Below are positions 43,088 through 54,075 of a DNA stretch of 64,000 nt, in pieces. Numbering within the stretch: the stretch's first letter is position 1; every line of letters begins with the position of its first letter. Position numbers and translations under genes: made by a program. This DNA is from Eutreptiella sp. 'Long Island Sound 2002' (lineage: Eukaryota > Euglenozoa > Euglenophyceae > Eutreptiales > Eutreptiaceae): NCBI GenBank assembly GCA_964036045.1, contig OZ038390.1, positions 37,132,974-37,196,973 of the forward strand, in the 5' to 3' direction. The notes under the pieces were generated by a model that saw only the letters and a list, made by a program, of their open reading frames with translations, did no database searches and was not told the DNA's origin.

Positions 43088-43504
43088 TGTAATAGGACTG
43101 CAGGGACCCCTTGAGAATCACATATATTTGAACTGTTGGTGGGGGAGTGCACCCCCAGAAATCTGACATCGATGAAATATTTAGATGACAAATGATTACA
43201 CAATCAATCAGTAGTAGATATCATGTCAAAGAGTATTTGTATTATTCGGGCACAGTGATCCCCTACTCAGAGAGTTGCCATTGTGCAACTGAAGTAACTG
43301 ATTTTTACAGCGCAACATTTTCTGATTTAACTATTTTTTATCATTGTTTTTATTGTAGATCTGAGTGCCTGAATTCATTTTTCGGCATGCTATATTTATT
43401 TTTCAAACAGGCATGCTTTTAGATCACTTGGCAGTGATCAATGTCTGGATTTGATTGATTTGCTGCATGCCTTGGGGATCAATGGGAATCAGAGATAGAC
43501 ACCG
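43088..43504 (+). repeat. 5' LTR of element 1
   Basis: 417 bp, paired with 45655-46071. A short open frame inside it (43192-43422) exists in both copies and is not considered a gene. Confidence 0.8.
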
Positions 43505-45654
43505 CTAATCTCCAAGGTCAAGTGCATCGCCGAAGCTGCCGAAGGATTCAACGACCTCACCATCATTAGCATCCGTTCCGCCGTCTGCCGTGAGGACACG
43601 GTGTGGTATCACTGTCACAGAGTGAGGTGTGCTGCTTGACGACAGAGGATGCCAAGGCGCCGCATGTAGTCGCGCTGCCACCGCCGTCATCAGCGGCGCT
43701 CTTCAGCGCCGCATTGGGTCTGTGGAGCCGCCACTACATCTCCGTGATCATCAAATGGCCAGTATGTCGCGCAAGCCGCCAACATCGACGAACGGCGGCG
43801 CTGACGCCGTGAAAATCTGCTGCTGCGGACAGCGCCGTCAAGTGGCGCTACTAGTCAGTGACTTTTCTTAAACTGGCCAGCACCGCTGTCAACGCCCTGG
43901 CGCCGCACGCCGATGACTTCGCTGAAGCTGTCCGGCACCGCTGTCAACGTTGTCAGGCCGCTGGTCACTGCCTTTGGTGCGGCTGTCCAACACTGCAGGC
44001 AGCGCCGTAATTTCGAGTGCTGTGGCGCCGCTCTCCAATGATTTCCTTGAAGCTCTTCCCGCCCGCGCTCATCACCACTTTGCTGTTGTTTTCAACGCGC
44101 GCCGCCGCCAACAGCGCTACCATTCGTTTCCAAGGCTGTTTCGGCCGTTCGGCCTTTTTGCGAGCAGATGAACTTGAGACGTCGACAACGTGAACAGGAG
44201 AGGAGATAAAATTCTTAAACCTTTACAAGGTTCTGCAGGGTTGTAGAGTGCAGGCTAGAGGGTAGGATACTTTTGTCAGCTATTTTGGTTGGCTGTTTGT
44301 TTATCTGTTTTGTCTTGTATGATTTTACTTTTACTTGGTGTTTGGTTTTGAGTCCCTGATTTGATGTGAGATGCTGATGAATTGCTTGCATGCTTGCTTG
44401 CAGACTGGCCCTGCGTGTTTTGCGGTCAGTCTACTATCGATAATGCAGCCCTGATTTCATACAGGAGCTGAAGCTTTTTTTCCTTGTACCCTCCCATCGT
44501 TGATTTACTTGAGCTTGTCATTTGTTACTCGAAGGATTGGTTTGATTTGATTGCTTGTATTGGATCTTGACTTGAATGTTTGTGCCAGTGGCTCTGATGT
44601 AGGACCTGATTGTCTTGCTTGTGGTGATTGCATGATGTTGCCTGCTGGATGCTTGCATGCTGAGCTGCGAATGAGTTTGACTTTTACTTGTTGTTGGCGC
44701 CGTTGCGTCCAATTTTTGCTGGAGGGGTGGCTGCCTTTCCCTGTTGGTGGCGCTGTGTTGCTGTATGGTTTTTGGTGGTGAACGCCGGCTTGGGGTGTTC
44801 CCAGCCAGCCAACATTTCTTATTATATAACAGCTCTTACAGATAGGGGCAGGTGGGCACGTCAGACGTGACACTGTGGTAAGTGATCACTACCCCCCTTG
44901 GGCAGAACAGGACAGCAACTGTGACAGCCGAGTGTTGGTGAATGGAGATTGAATTTTTTTTGGTGGATCTTATTTTTGTCTGAGTGTCTATACGTCTGCA
45001 GTTTTGGTTGTGCTGTTTTGGTTGTCGTTTACTTTGGTATTGTATGTATATCAGTATTATTTACCATGCTGACGTACCAGTATATACTCTTTTACAAGCG
45101 GATACAAATACCAGTCAGGACAGAGACACAGCAGCTAGCAACTGAAATGCCACTGCACATGTTACCATACGGTATGGTGCTTTGTGTATGTTCTGTTGTG
45201 GTTGACTGCTGACACTGACTGACTGACTGTTGTTGCGAGGGCGTTGTGTTGTCTACAGTCTGTCGAATGTTCCTTCTTCTGTGCTGCACATGCATGTTGT
45301 ACTTGCGTGGCTGCTGTTGTCCACCATGCACAGGCAAGTTCAAACCTTTCAATCTCCAATGGTGGACGGAAGTGGGATATCTCAGTGGACTTAAATAAAG
45401 ATGGCACAAGAAGACGACGGGGCTGTGTACATTACATTTCAGTTTTGCCGAACTGATTTTTTTTTTCAGAAGTGCAGAACTCCCCTTCAGTCTTTGCCTG
45501 CTTTGCTTTGTGTTGTCCCGCCCACCCACCCATTGTTTTTGTTTTATTCCGCGAAATGGGGTATTGTATGGATTCTATGTCCTGCAGCCCATTAGACCTT
45601 TTTCAGCTGGGCAAGCCACTTCTGTTAGGCGTGGCTTACAGCTTGGTGGGGGAG

Positions 45655-46071
45655 TGTAATAGGACTGCAGGGACCCCTTGAGAATCACATATATTTGAAC
45701 TCTTGGTGGGGGAGTGCACCCCCAGAAATCTGACATCAATGAAATATTTAGATAACAAATGATTACACAATCAATCAGTAGTAGGTATCATGTCAAAGAG
45801 TATTTGTATTATTGGGGCACAGTGATCGCCTACTCAGAGAGTTGCCATTGTGCAACTGAAGTAACTGATTTTTACAGCGCAACATTTTCTGATTTAACTA
45901 TTTTTTATCATTGTTTTTATTGTAGATCTGAGTGCCTGAATTCATTTTTCGGCATGCTGTATTTATTTTTCAAACAGGCATGCTTTTAGATCACTCGGCA
46001 GTGATCAGTGTTTGGATTTGATTGATTTGCTGCATGCCTTGGGGATCAATGGGAATCAGAGATAGACACCG
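45655..46071 (+). repeat. 3' LTR of element 1
   Basis: 417 bp, preceded by the polypurine tract at 45645-45654. Confidence 0.8.
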
Positions 46072-46445
46072 ATAAGTTTTCAATAAACTTATTACAGCCT
46101 CTCAGGTATGTTACTAACATGTCACACACATGCATTGTGTTCCTGCTGTTAGTTTCGTTAAAATGCTACGGTTGCCACCGCTGTGTTTGTTGGGTGTTTG
46201 GGCGTTCACTTCTCTTGCTCTGCACAGGTCAAAACAGGAATCAAAGGTATGTTAGACGAATGGAGTACGCAGCGCGCACGTAGGGTTAGAGTATGCGCTG
46301 TGCTCGCGATGCATGTGCCTAGTCTAGGCATCCACACGTTGTGGCACTTTCCCTGCGCATTTATCCACTCTTTCCTTCTCTCCACAAGTCAAAAAAGAAA
46401 GCGCTCGCTCGTGCTTGCCTCGCCGTAGCGTTAACATAGGGCTGC
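46072..46445. other. Spacer between LTR elements 1 and 2
   Basis: Begins with a perfect hairpin, ATAAGTTT and AAACTTAT separated by TCAAT, which includes AATAAA. No gene. Confidence 0.5.
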
Positions 46446-46669
46446 TGTAGCAGGCCAGAGCACAACACCAATCCTTCAAATCAGGGACGCAGTTCTGATT
46501 TTGTCCTAAGACCTTTCATAGTCCCTGAATAACATGATAATAAAACAATCATGATATCTCGATAATTGTAACATACAAACACACACAATCTGAGCGTCTT
46601 TCATTTATCTACATTATGTAATGCGCAGCACTATGCAACAATCTGAAGTGCGCGCGTGTGACTGCTGCA
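46446..46669 (-). repeat. 3' LTR of element 2
   Basis: 224 bp; partner at 48749-48972 with about 99% identity. Confidence 0.8.
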
Positions 46670-48082
46670 TTCCCCTCCCAAGCTCACTGGTACCCTTGTA
46701 CCATTGGGCTGAGCCCCAGTTTGTTTGTTATATAAAAGAGTGGCAGTCACACGCAAAAGCTTTGATAACCAAAACAAAACTGATATTGTCTTTTCATGCA
46801 AAAACAATTTTTCATGTTGCATGTTTGTATACCACCGGTTCCACTGTTTTCTGGTAATGTGTGTCTTTGGTGATGGGGATCCCATGCTGAAAAATCTCAG
46901 AAGTCTATTTTAGGAAATTCAGTGGGGCTCCAGGCAAGTGCTTGCACATACAAATGGAAACTCAAATGTAAATGTGCACCACAGCAGCCATGTGGACAAA
47001 CAAAGAAACATTCATGCCAATGTACAAAACCCATTCACTGAAGTCATATATAGATTAAATTAATTCTGAGATTCATTCTCTGGATCTTTCATTTGACTTT
47101 GTTGATGCTGATTGGACTCCTGAGCAGAAGTCACAAAGGTTGGCCTCAAATGCAAAAAGGCGTGGAACCCAAAGAAAATGGTGGCATACCATGGCAACGT
47201 CATTTTGACTTTGTTGACTTGTTGAACTCTTGTGATTCTTGGATGAACCTGAAAAATAGGCAAGGAGGAGGAAGCAAGCTGGTGTAACCTTTATTAGGGC
47301 CCTGCCCATTCCTTGGGCGGCCCACCCTCTTTATTTGGTCACCGATACATTACATAATGCAGTGCTGGTGTGCTGCAAACCCGTACTGGCACATTGCCAT
47401 ACCCTGACGCAACCCTTGCGCTGTGTGTGCCGTTCACTACTGTTTCAGTGAGACCCACGCACCTGATCTAATGGATCAGTCACAACTCCACTTCCAAGAT
47501 CCTCAATACACTGGTACACACACACACAGCAGAGCGCACACACTCAAACACCGTGGATGTGCATACACACGCGTGAGCGCAAGCACTCGAACGCTAGGAG
47601 CGCACTCCCGTGCATATATGCCAGAAATTTAAATTTCAGTCAGACTCATCAAAAGCGTCAAAAACAAGGCAAAGGTGCATGTTTCTGCAACCTTTAGAGC
47701 ACAAAACAGTGCTTGTCTGACCAAAACTGGTCGCTGAGACAAAAGTCACTTTTACATTCAGCTCATTTCAGCGAGATTCAGGCCCAAAACTGGCCAAACT
47801 TGCAAAAAGCGCGAACCAACACACGCCACAACGGAGAACCTTTAGAAAATTTTTTTTATATCACCTTCAAGTCGACGCCTTTTCCTTTCGTCGTCGTCCT
47901 CGGATTCGAAGTCCTTGTGTCCGCGGTTGTGTTGTCCCACTGGCAGTCGTGGACTCTCGCGTCGGCCTCTCTTCCGTGGCGCCACACGTGGACCTCAGCG
48001 GCGTCGCTTCGTGCGCGCCGGCCTGCGTTTGCGCAAACCCCAAACCTTCGGGACGACTTGGGCACTCTCTCGTGGACGCCGC

Positions 48083-48439
48083 CTAGTTTTTGCTGTCATC
48101 TTCGTGCTGACGCTGAACGCTTCCGTCAGCGCTGCACCCAGCGTCGTTTCTCAGCGCTGTTTTCTGACCGCAACCCAGCGCTCGTAACACACGAAGTCCT
48201 CGAACGCTGCAGCTCTTTTCTTCCCAGGGCCTTGACGTTCTTGGCCCACCCAACACTGGCGGCAAACCCAAATCCAGCGCTGGATCATATGCGTCGCTTA
48301 GCGCTACAGCTTGACACATCCTCAGAAAGGCCCCTTCATGATATTCACGTTCACGAACGGAAGTTGCATACCAAGACTCTTCTGTCCCCAACTCTTGCAG
48401 CACGTTGCGAAGCTTCCGCTGGTGTTCACCAAGGAGCAT
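48083..48439 (-). CDS. Unassigned frame inside LTR element 2
   Basis: 118 codons on the minus strand (QRKLRNVLQELGTEESWYAT, FLRMCQAVALSDAYDPALDL) read like protein. A second minus-strand stretch at 48547-48774 starts near the LTR (LRRIVAAVEKFKAAEQDAE), and a third lies at 47856-48065. They are in different frames, so the coding region is probably decayed. No family recognised. Confidence 0.35.
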   Translation of the reverse strand: MLLGEHQRKLRNVLQELGTEESWYATSVREREYHEGAFLRMCQAVALSDAYDPALDLGLPPVLGGPRTSRPWEEKSCSVRGLRVLRALGCGQKTALRNDAGCSADGSVQRQHEDDSKN

Positions 48440-48748
48440 TCTGCCGCGTCTGCTGCTTCTGTAACGTTAACCCGAAAAAAAATTAGACACCCAGAAAGTG
48501 GAGGCACCCCAACTGTCCTCAGTGTTCAGGCTGCGCAGAACGTTCCTCAACTTGTCCTCTTCGGCGGGTTGTAGCACTGCCCTGTGCATATATTTGGTGA
48601 AAGGGGGGAAAAATTTGTTCCCGAACTTGGGACGTAAATGCAGATCTCTGCGTCTTGCTCTGCTGCTTTAAACTTCTCCACAGCGGCCACAATTCTTCGC
48701 AACCTCAATCTCAACGATGTCCGAAAATTTTCCCAGTTAGGACAAAAT

Positions 48749-48972
48749 TGTAGCAGGCCAGAGCACAACACCAATCCTTCAAATCAGGGACGCAGTTCTG
48801 TTTTTGTCCTAAGACCTTTCATAGTCCCTGAATAACATGATAACAAAACAATCATGATATCTCGATAATTGTAACATACAAACACACACAATCTGAGCGT
48901 CTTTCATTTATCTACATTATGTAATGCGCAGCACTATGCAACAATCTGAAGTGCGCGCGTGTGACTGCTGCA
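48749..48972 (-). repeat. 5' LTR of element 2
   Basis: 224 bp; upstream LTR in the minus-strand reading. Confidence 0.8.
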
Positions 48973-49163
48973 GGTGCTTCAAACGCTTAGGCCTCGTTTT
49001 GCGCTGTGCAGTTGCTCACCATTTTCTCTCTTTCTTCTGCAGGAAGCAAGGTGAGAAGTGCATAATACACACGATGCATTAATCGCTTAGGGTGGTTTGT
49101 AAATCGCCATAGGGCTGTTTAAACGCTTAGGGTTGTTCTTGCGTTCGATGTCCTTCGGCATAC

Positions 49164-50051
49164 TGAAGCGGTATGGGGTGCTTCACCCATACCCGCTGCC
49201 CAGCCTGTGGCGCTCTTCGCCAGGCCGGATCACGAATTTTCCTGTTGATGTTACGGCATCCTGATTTCCGTGGGATTTCTGTAAAATACCCCAGAAATCG
49301 TCTTTTTTCGTCTTTTTTGGGCTGGCGACGACAGTCGCCGCCTGCGCGACGCAGCTCCAGATCGAAGTTTTATTCTTCGATTTCTGAAGATTTTAATCTA
49401 TTTTATTATAGATTTATCGTTTTTAGAAATAAGAGAATATAGCGTGACCTTTTTCGCGGCGTTCCGCGAAGGTCCATTTTTGCGTAAAGTGGCACGTTCA
49501 CGCATTTTTCAAAAAATCCTGAGGCGATCCCAGGAATCGCCCAGGCGCCCATGGTGTGGCCCAACAGTGGGCCTTTTCATATGTAGGTTGAATTGGCACA
49601 GAAACGCGTCGTGTCGGCTACGCGACGCGTTGGGGGGAGACACGCGAAATGAGTGTTTTTGACTCAAAAATCACTTTATTTCATTGTTTTGCGCCCAAAA
49701 ACCACTGTTTGGCCCAGTTTGGGCAGGATCTCAGTGGAGATCCTGATGGCGACGCCTCGTAGCCGTCAGATTTTCTGATGGCGGCGACGCCGTCGCCTTC
49801 ATTTCGTCTTCTTTTTTATGCTATTTTATAGTATAGAATTGTTACATATACATATTACATGTCTACATGTTTATTATTGTCTACATATACCTTCATCTCT
49901 TGCCCAGGACGCCAGATTGTGTCATGGCCGAGGCAAGGATTCCAGAAAACTTTGGAGATACCCAAATTCGAGTTCGCGTCTTGGATTTCGTGGGTTTGGG
50001 GTTGCGCATGCCAAGGGAGGCTTGGAGGTTCCCCTCCCCCCAAATGCTTCC
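49164..50051 (+). repeat. 5' LTR of element 3
   Basis: 888 bp; partner at 50923-51810. About nine single-base differences seen. Confidence 0.88.
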
Positions 50052-50334
50052 AAAGGTTTCTGCCGACGCCAACGCCACCAAGGGCGTGTGACGGCCTGCG
50101 GACGGCGACGACGCCCAGACTGCAGGAGTACGCGGATCGCTGATCGCTGTTCGCTGGGAAACTGCAGGAGCTAAGGTCCAGGGCATCAAACATGATGAAG
50201 GAGGAATTCCTTGACTCCTACGATGGATAAGACCATGGCTTCCCCATGGACCCTATGAAGCCCCCAAGTCTATCATCATCACTGAGCGACGACCACAGCG
50301 ACGACGACGCCAGGTACCGAACCGCACAAGCAGG

Positions 50335-50565
50335 CGCGTTAATTCGTCGCCTTGGGTTGGTTGATCCTCCGGAGGTCCCACCCTAAATAGGCGTGGGGCG
50401 CCTTGGGTAGGAAATGACCCTAAATTCCCCAAATTAGGCGCATTAATTCGTCGCCCTGGGTTGGGAATCGACCCTAAAAGGCACGAGGAATTCGTCGCCT
50501 TGGGCAGGAAATGGCCCTAAATTCAGTCGCGAGGAATTCGTTGCCTTGGGTTTGACCCTAAATAA
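50335..50565. repeat. Internal degenerate tandem repeat of element 3
   Basis: Five imperfect units combining TTCGTCGCCTTGGG (or variants) and CCCTAAA, spaced 40 to 60 bp apart. Confidence 0.65.
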
Positions 50566-50922
50566 TTTTTTTTGAATTTATTGAATTATTATGTTTCCAT
50601 GCCCATGGAGAAAAAGGGCCAGTATGTGCGCCTAAGCGCCATCGGTCAGGGCGGAAGGCCCTGCAGCGCCTCTGTTCATGTAACTACAGGCCACAAGGAG
50701 TGCCGGGGACCAGTGTGGTCGCCTGGGGGGCAATTGCCCTATGAATATATCAAGATCAAAAAAAAAAATTTACATGGATGTGGCATGTAAATTACTTACG
50801 AAGCCCCCCCCCCCCCCCACTGTTCTGTTGAATCAGTTGTGAAACCAGGGCAGTGCAGGGGTCAGAGCGCCTCCTTGGCCTTGCCTTCCTTTGGATATAG
50901 GCAAGGCTTCTAAGGAGGGGGG

Positions 50923-51810
50923 TGAAGCGGTATGGGGTGCTTCACCCATACCCGCTGCCCAGCCTGTGGCGCTCTTCGCCAGGCCGGATCAGGAATTTTC
51001 CTGTTGATGTTACGGCATCCTGATTTCCGTGGGATTTCTGTAAAATACCCCAGAAATCGTCTTTTTTCGTCTTTTTTGGGCTGGCGACGACAGTCGTCGC
51101 CTGCGCGACGCAGCTCCAGATCGAAGTTTTATTCTTCGATTTCTGAAGATTTTAATCTATTTTATTATAGATTTATCGTTTTTAGAAATAAGAGAATATA
51201 GCGTGACCTTTTTCGCGGCGTTCCGCGAAGGTCCATTTTTGCGTAAAGTGGCACGTTCACGCATTTTTCAAAAAATCCTGAGGCAATCCCAGGAATCGCC
51301 AAGGCGCCCATGGTGTGGCCCAACAGTGGGCCTTTTCATATGTAGGTTGAATTGGCACAGAAACGCGTCGTGTCGGCTACGCGACGCGTTGGGGGGAGAC
51401 ACGCGAAACGAGTGTTTTTGACTCAAAAATCACTTTATTTCATTGTTTTTCGCCCAAAAACCACTGTTTGGCCCAGTTTGGGCAGGATCTCAGTGGAGAT
51501 CCTGATGGCGACGCCTCGTAGCCGTCAGATTTTCTGATGGCGGCGACGCCGTCGCCTTCATTTCGTCTTCTTTTTTATGCTATTTTATAGTATAGAATTG
51601 TTACATATACATATTACATGTCTACATGTTTGTTATTGTCTACATATACCTTCATCTCTTGCCCAGGACGCCAGATTGTGTCATGGCCGAGGCAAGGATT
51701 CCAGAAAACTTTGGAGATACCCAAATTCGAGTTCGCGTCTTGGATTTCGTGGGTTTGGGGTTGCGCATGCCAAGGGAGGCTTGGAGGTTGCCCTCCCCCC
51801 AAATGCTTCA
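50923..51810 (+). repeat. 3' LTR of element 3
   Basis: 888 bp, preceded by a polypurine tract and followed by the ATAC duplication. Confidence 0.88.
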
Positions 51811-51814
51811 ATAC

Positions 51815-53533
51815 ACACGATGTGTGGTGAGTAAGGTACGTAAGCCGAGGAGGAGCTCACCTCCTGGTTGAGTTCTGTTTTGATTGGTTAAATTTGGTTA
51901 ATGTTAGGACTAAAAAAAATGTTGTTCTTTGCCCCCCTTCCCTGCATACAAATGATGCACTAAAGGGCTGTAGGCCACGCGCTGTGCACACGGTACAACC
52001 CTTGTTTAGGCTACCCAGGGCTCCGCCCTACGTTCTATAAGAGAATGGGCGGAGTCCTTAAGTTTGCTTGCTTGCAGGACGGTTTGAGGACAGTTCATTA
52101 TTTTTCAACCGCAGACGTGTATAATACAGCGAGGTTGGTTAGGTTCCTCAGCCGCAAACCGTCCTTCACCCGCCTTTATTCTCAGGTTGGAAAGGGAGGT
52201 TGAAGTGGTGCAGCAGCAGTTGCCTTCAGCGACTTCCCATTTTTCGCCCAAGCTAAAAAGGGCGCTGATCACACAAACAAAGTGGGCCAGTGGACGACTT
52301 CATCGAGTACAGCCCTTACAACACGCTGTGCGCCCAAACAGTGCACCTCTCCCTCCAAGCCCTGTCAGGGAAACGCGTGGGGGCGTCCCTGGCAGGCCAT
52401 GGTTGCCCAGCGGCGCTATGTTCGCTTGCAATTTCAAAGGGGAGCCAATAGGGCTCGTGACGTCTTTGACATGGCCACCTAGTAGCGTGTGTAGGGGTTA
52501 GGGTCAGCGGGCCTGGTAGGGAATCCCTGCGGTTGTGCTCACCCTACCTTCGAAGGCTGGTGCTGGCATTAGTGAGTGTAGTGTAGTGGTGTCTGCTGCT
52601 CCGCGTGCTTTTCCTCACGGGCAGGGGAGTGTTTTAGTTTTTGGCCATTAGAAAAATGGGCGTTTTGTATACCCTTAGCACACTTGGGCACCCATCCCCT
52701 CTAGCAGGTAGGGCTTTTGCCGTCTTCCCCAAAAGTTAGGTGCCAGCACAGAAATTGGGCGCCCTAGGCCTGACTAGGACCTTCGGTCTGACATCAGCGA
52801 AGCCCGAAAGGGAGCCATGCCGGGGAGTGAAGTGAGACACACACAGACATACGTAGCACACTTAGGGGTATGGTAACACCGCCAAGAAGGGTAGAACCCC
52901 ATGGGTCTGGACCAGTTAGGGGTCCTAACTGTGGGCACGCCTGTCCCCAAGGAGGGTGGACACACCTTGCTTCACAGCACCTTGCTTGTCATTCCCCCCT
53001 GGACTAGGAAGCCACCGCTCTTCGTTGGCTCCCCAAAGTCGTAACATTAGGGCATATCCCATGCAACACGTGGTCAACAAGGCACACACTCGCTGGGTGG
53101 CTGCAAACCTGATAAGCCGCCACCTGGTTCACGCTGGTAACCACAGGCCGCTTGAGGAGGGGGTTGAGTAGGGTTCAACTAGGTGTGGTGTGCAAATCCC
53201 GGTACGTAGGGTGGGACTACAGGGCACAACCTAGGCAGGGGCTGGACTCCAAAGGCAGCGGATGTGCAGGTGTTTGGAAAACCGAATCCGATGGGGGGAG
53301 GGCGTTAGTACAATCACTGAAACTGGAGCTCTACCGGAGTCTTGAACGTGTCCTGGTGCACACTGATTAGGTCTAGTTGTCGGCACAAAAGTGATCACTG
53401 CCCCTGGGAGTTTAGAAAACAGAGGGGGTTGCGAGTAAAGGGCCTCAACTGTAAGTTCCAATCTGGGGAGAATCTGTTCAGGTAGGCCGGCGTGTTCAGG
53501 TGACCCGCAGTTGAAGTGGTCGTATGGAGGTGG
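51815..53533. other. Gap between LTR element 3 and the chromovirus remnants
   Basis: Contains a CTATAAGAG/TATAATAC region (52033-52125) and an open stretch at 52187-52501 in two alternating frames (MVAQRRYVRLQFQRGANRAR). It may be interior sequence of an unrecognised element. No gene can be called. Confidence 0.35.
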
Positions 53534-53730
53534 TGAAAGTGCTGCCCTGGGTCGTTGATGGTGCCGGAGGGCTCGGGGCCGGCAAGACCAGTGGGGCAGG
53601 CACGCGAGGAGTCGACCTGAACGCTGCTATTGGGGGTAGAACCGGAGACTCGGACACCAACGGAGGCAAGAGCAGCAACAACTGAAGCAAGATCCATGTT
53701 GAGTGTTATCCGGCAGAAAATCCCAGTCTA
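53534..53730 (-). mobile_element. Truncated 5' end of a second chromovirus copy
   Basis: On the minus strand this holds a primer-binding site (53725 to 53708), a short leader and the first ~54 gag codons from ATG at 53697 (MDLASVVAALASVGVRV). It is identical or nearly so to 63785-63981. Homology stops abruptly at 53534, after PGQHFH. Confidence 0.8.
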
Positions 53731-54065
53731 TGAAGAAAATTGATGCGGATTATTCTAAATACATCTGAGTGTCCAAAACTGTCTGAAAAGATTTATATAA
53801 ATCCAATTATGAAAAATGTTTGGCCGATCTGGCCCGCGAGCGCGCGTCAGCGGCAAATGGCGATTCCAGCTAAATGATCGGAACGCGGCGGATTTACGGA
53901 GAATGGACCGCGGAATCAGATCCGGCATATCAGAAATATATAGGTCTGATCCTGAGCCTGAGCTGCGAGGCGGCGATTCCGCCGAAGCAAAGAAAATGAC
54001 CAAAATGTAGCCAATCTGGACAGAATGTCTGAAAATCTGAGCAGATGGGGCTAGCCGCACTTACA
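53731..54065 (-). repeat. LTR of the Ty3/gypsy chromovirus
   Basis: A 335-bp LTR inferred on the minus strand. It starts TGTAAGTGCGG at 54065, right after a GGAGGGGGAG polypurine tract, and ends CAATTTTCTTCA at 53731. Five bases later a TGGGATTTTCTGCC primer-binding site begins. The same LTR end appears at 63982-64000. It is the 3' LTR of the full element and also the 5' LTR of the truncated copy to its left. Confidence 0.75.
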
Positions 54066-54075
54066 CTCCCCCTCC
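54066..54075 (-). other. Polypurine tract of the chromovirus
   Basis: GGAGGGGGAG on the minus strand, directly before the LTR start. Confidence 0.7.

Larger units (their letters stand above)
43088..46071 (+). mobile_element. Non-autonomous LTR retrotransposon 1
   Basis: Two 417-bp direct repeats (43088-43504 and 45655-46071) start TGTAATAGGACTGCAGGG and differ at about ten positions (about 2.4%). A purine tract GGTGGGGGAG (45645-45654) abuts the right repeat, as expected for a plus-strand element. The 2.15-kb interior has no gag or pol; it includes GGCGCC/AGCGCC-rich sequence at 43500-44160 and T-rich sequence after 44200. I do not see a clear target-site duplication. Confidence 0.8.
46446..48972 (-). 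mobile_element. LTR retrotransposon 2 (minus strand)
   Basis: Two 224-bp direct repeats (46446-46669 and 48749-48972) differ at about two positions. Their ends are TG...CA with matching TGTAGCAG and CTGCTGCA. On the minus strand a purine tract GGGAGGGGAA lies directly against the LTR at 46669, so the element reads right to left. The interior (2.08 kb) contains minus-strand open frames beginning just inside the right LTR, but no RT or integrase. It is non-autonomous and, from its LTR identity, young. Confidence 0.8.
49160..51814 (+). mobile_element. Small non-autonomous LTR element 3 with target duplication
   Basis: Two 888-bp LTRs (49164-50051 and 50923-51810) begin TGAAGCGG and end TGCTTCA (TGCTTCC in the left copy), at about 99% identity. 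ATAC flanks both sides (49160-49163 and 51811-51814) as a 4-bp target duplication. AAGGAGGGGGG (50912-50922) is the polypurine tract before the right LTR. The interior is only 871 bp and carries five GAATTCGTCGCCTTGGG / CCCTAAAT units (about 50335-50565). No gag or pol, so it depends on another element. Confidence 0.88.

Noticed and set aside
43192-43422. 76-codon frame found in both LTRs of element 1
   Set aside because: Duplicated only because it lies in the LTR; codon composition is AT-driven.
50335-50565. Possible CRISPR-like array
   Set aside because: The units are irregular, the spacing varies and the context is a eukaryotic LTR element interior.
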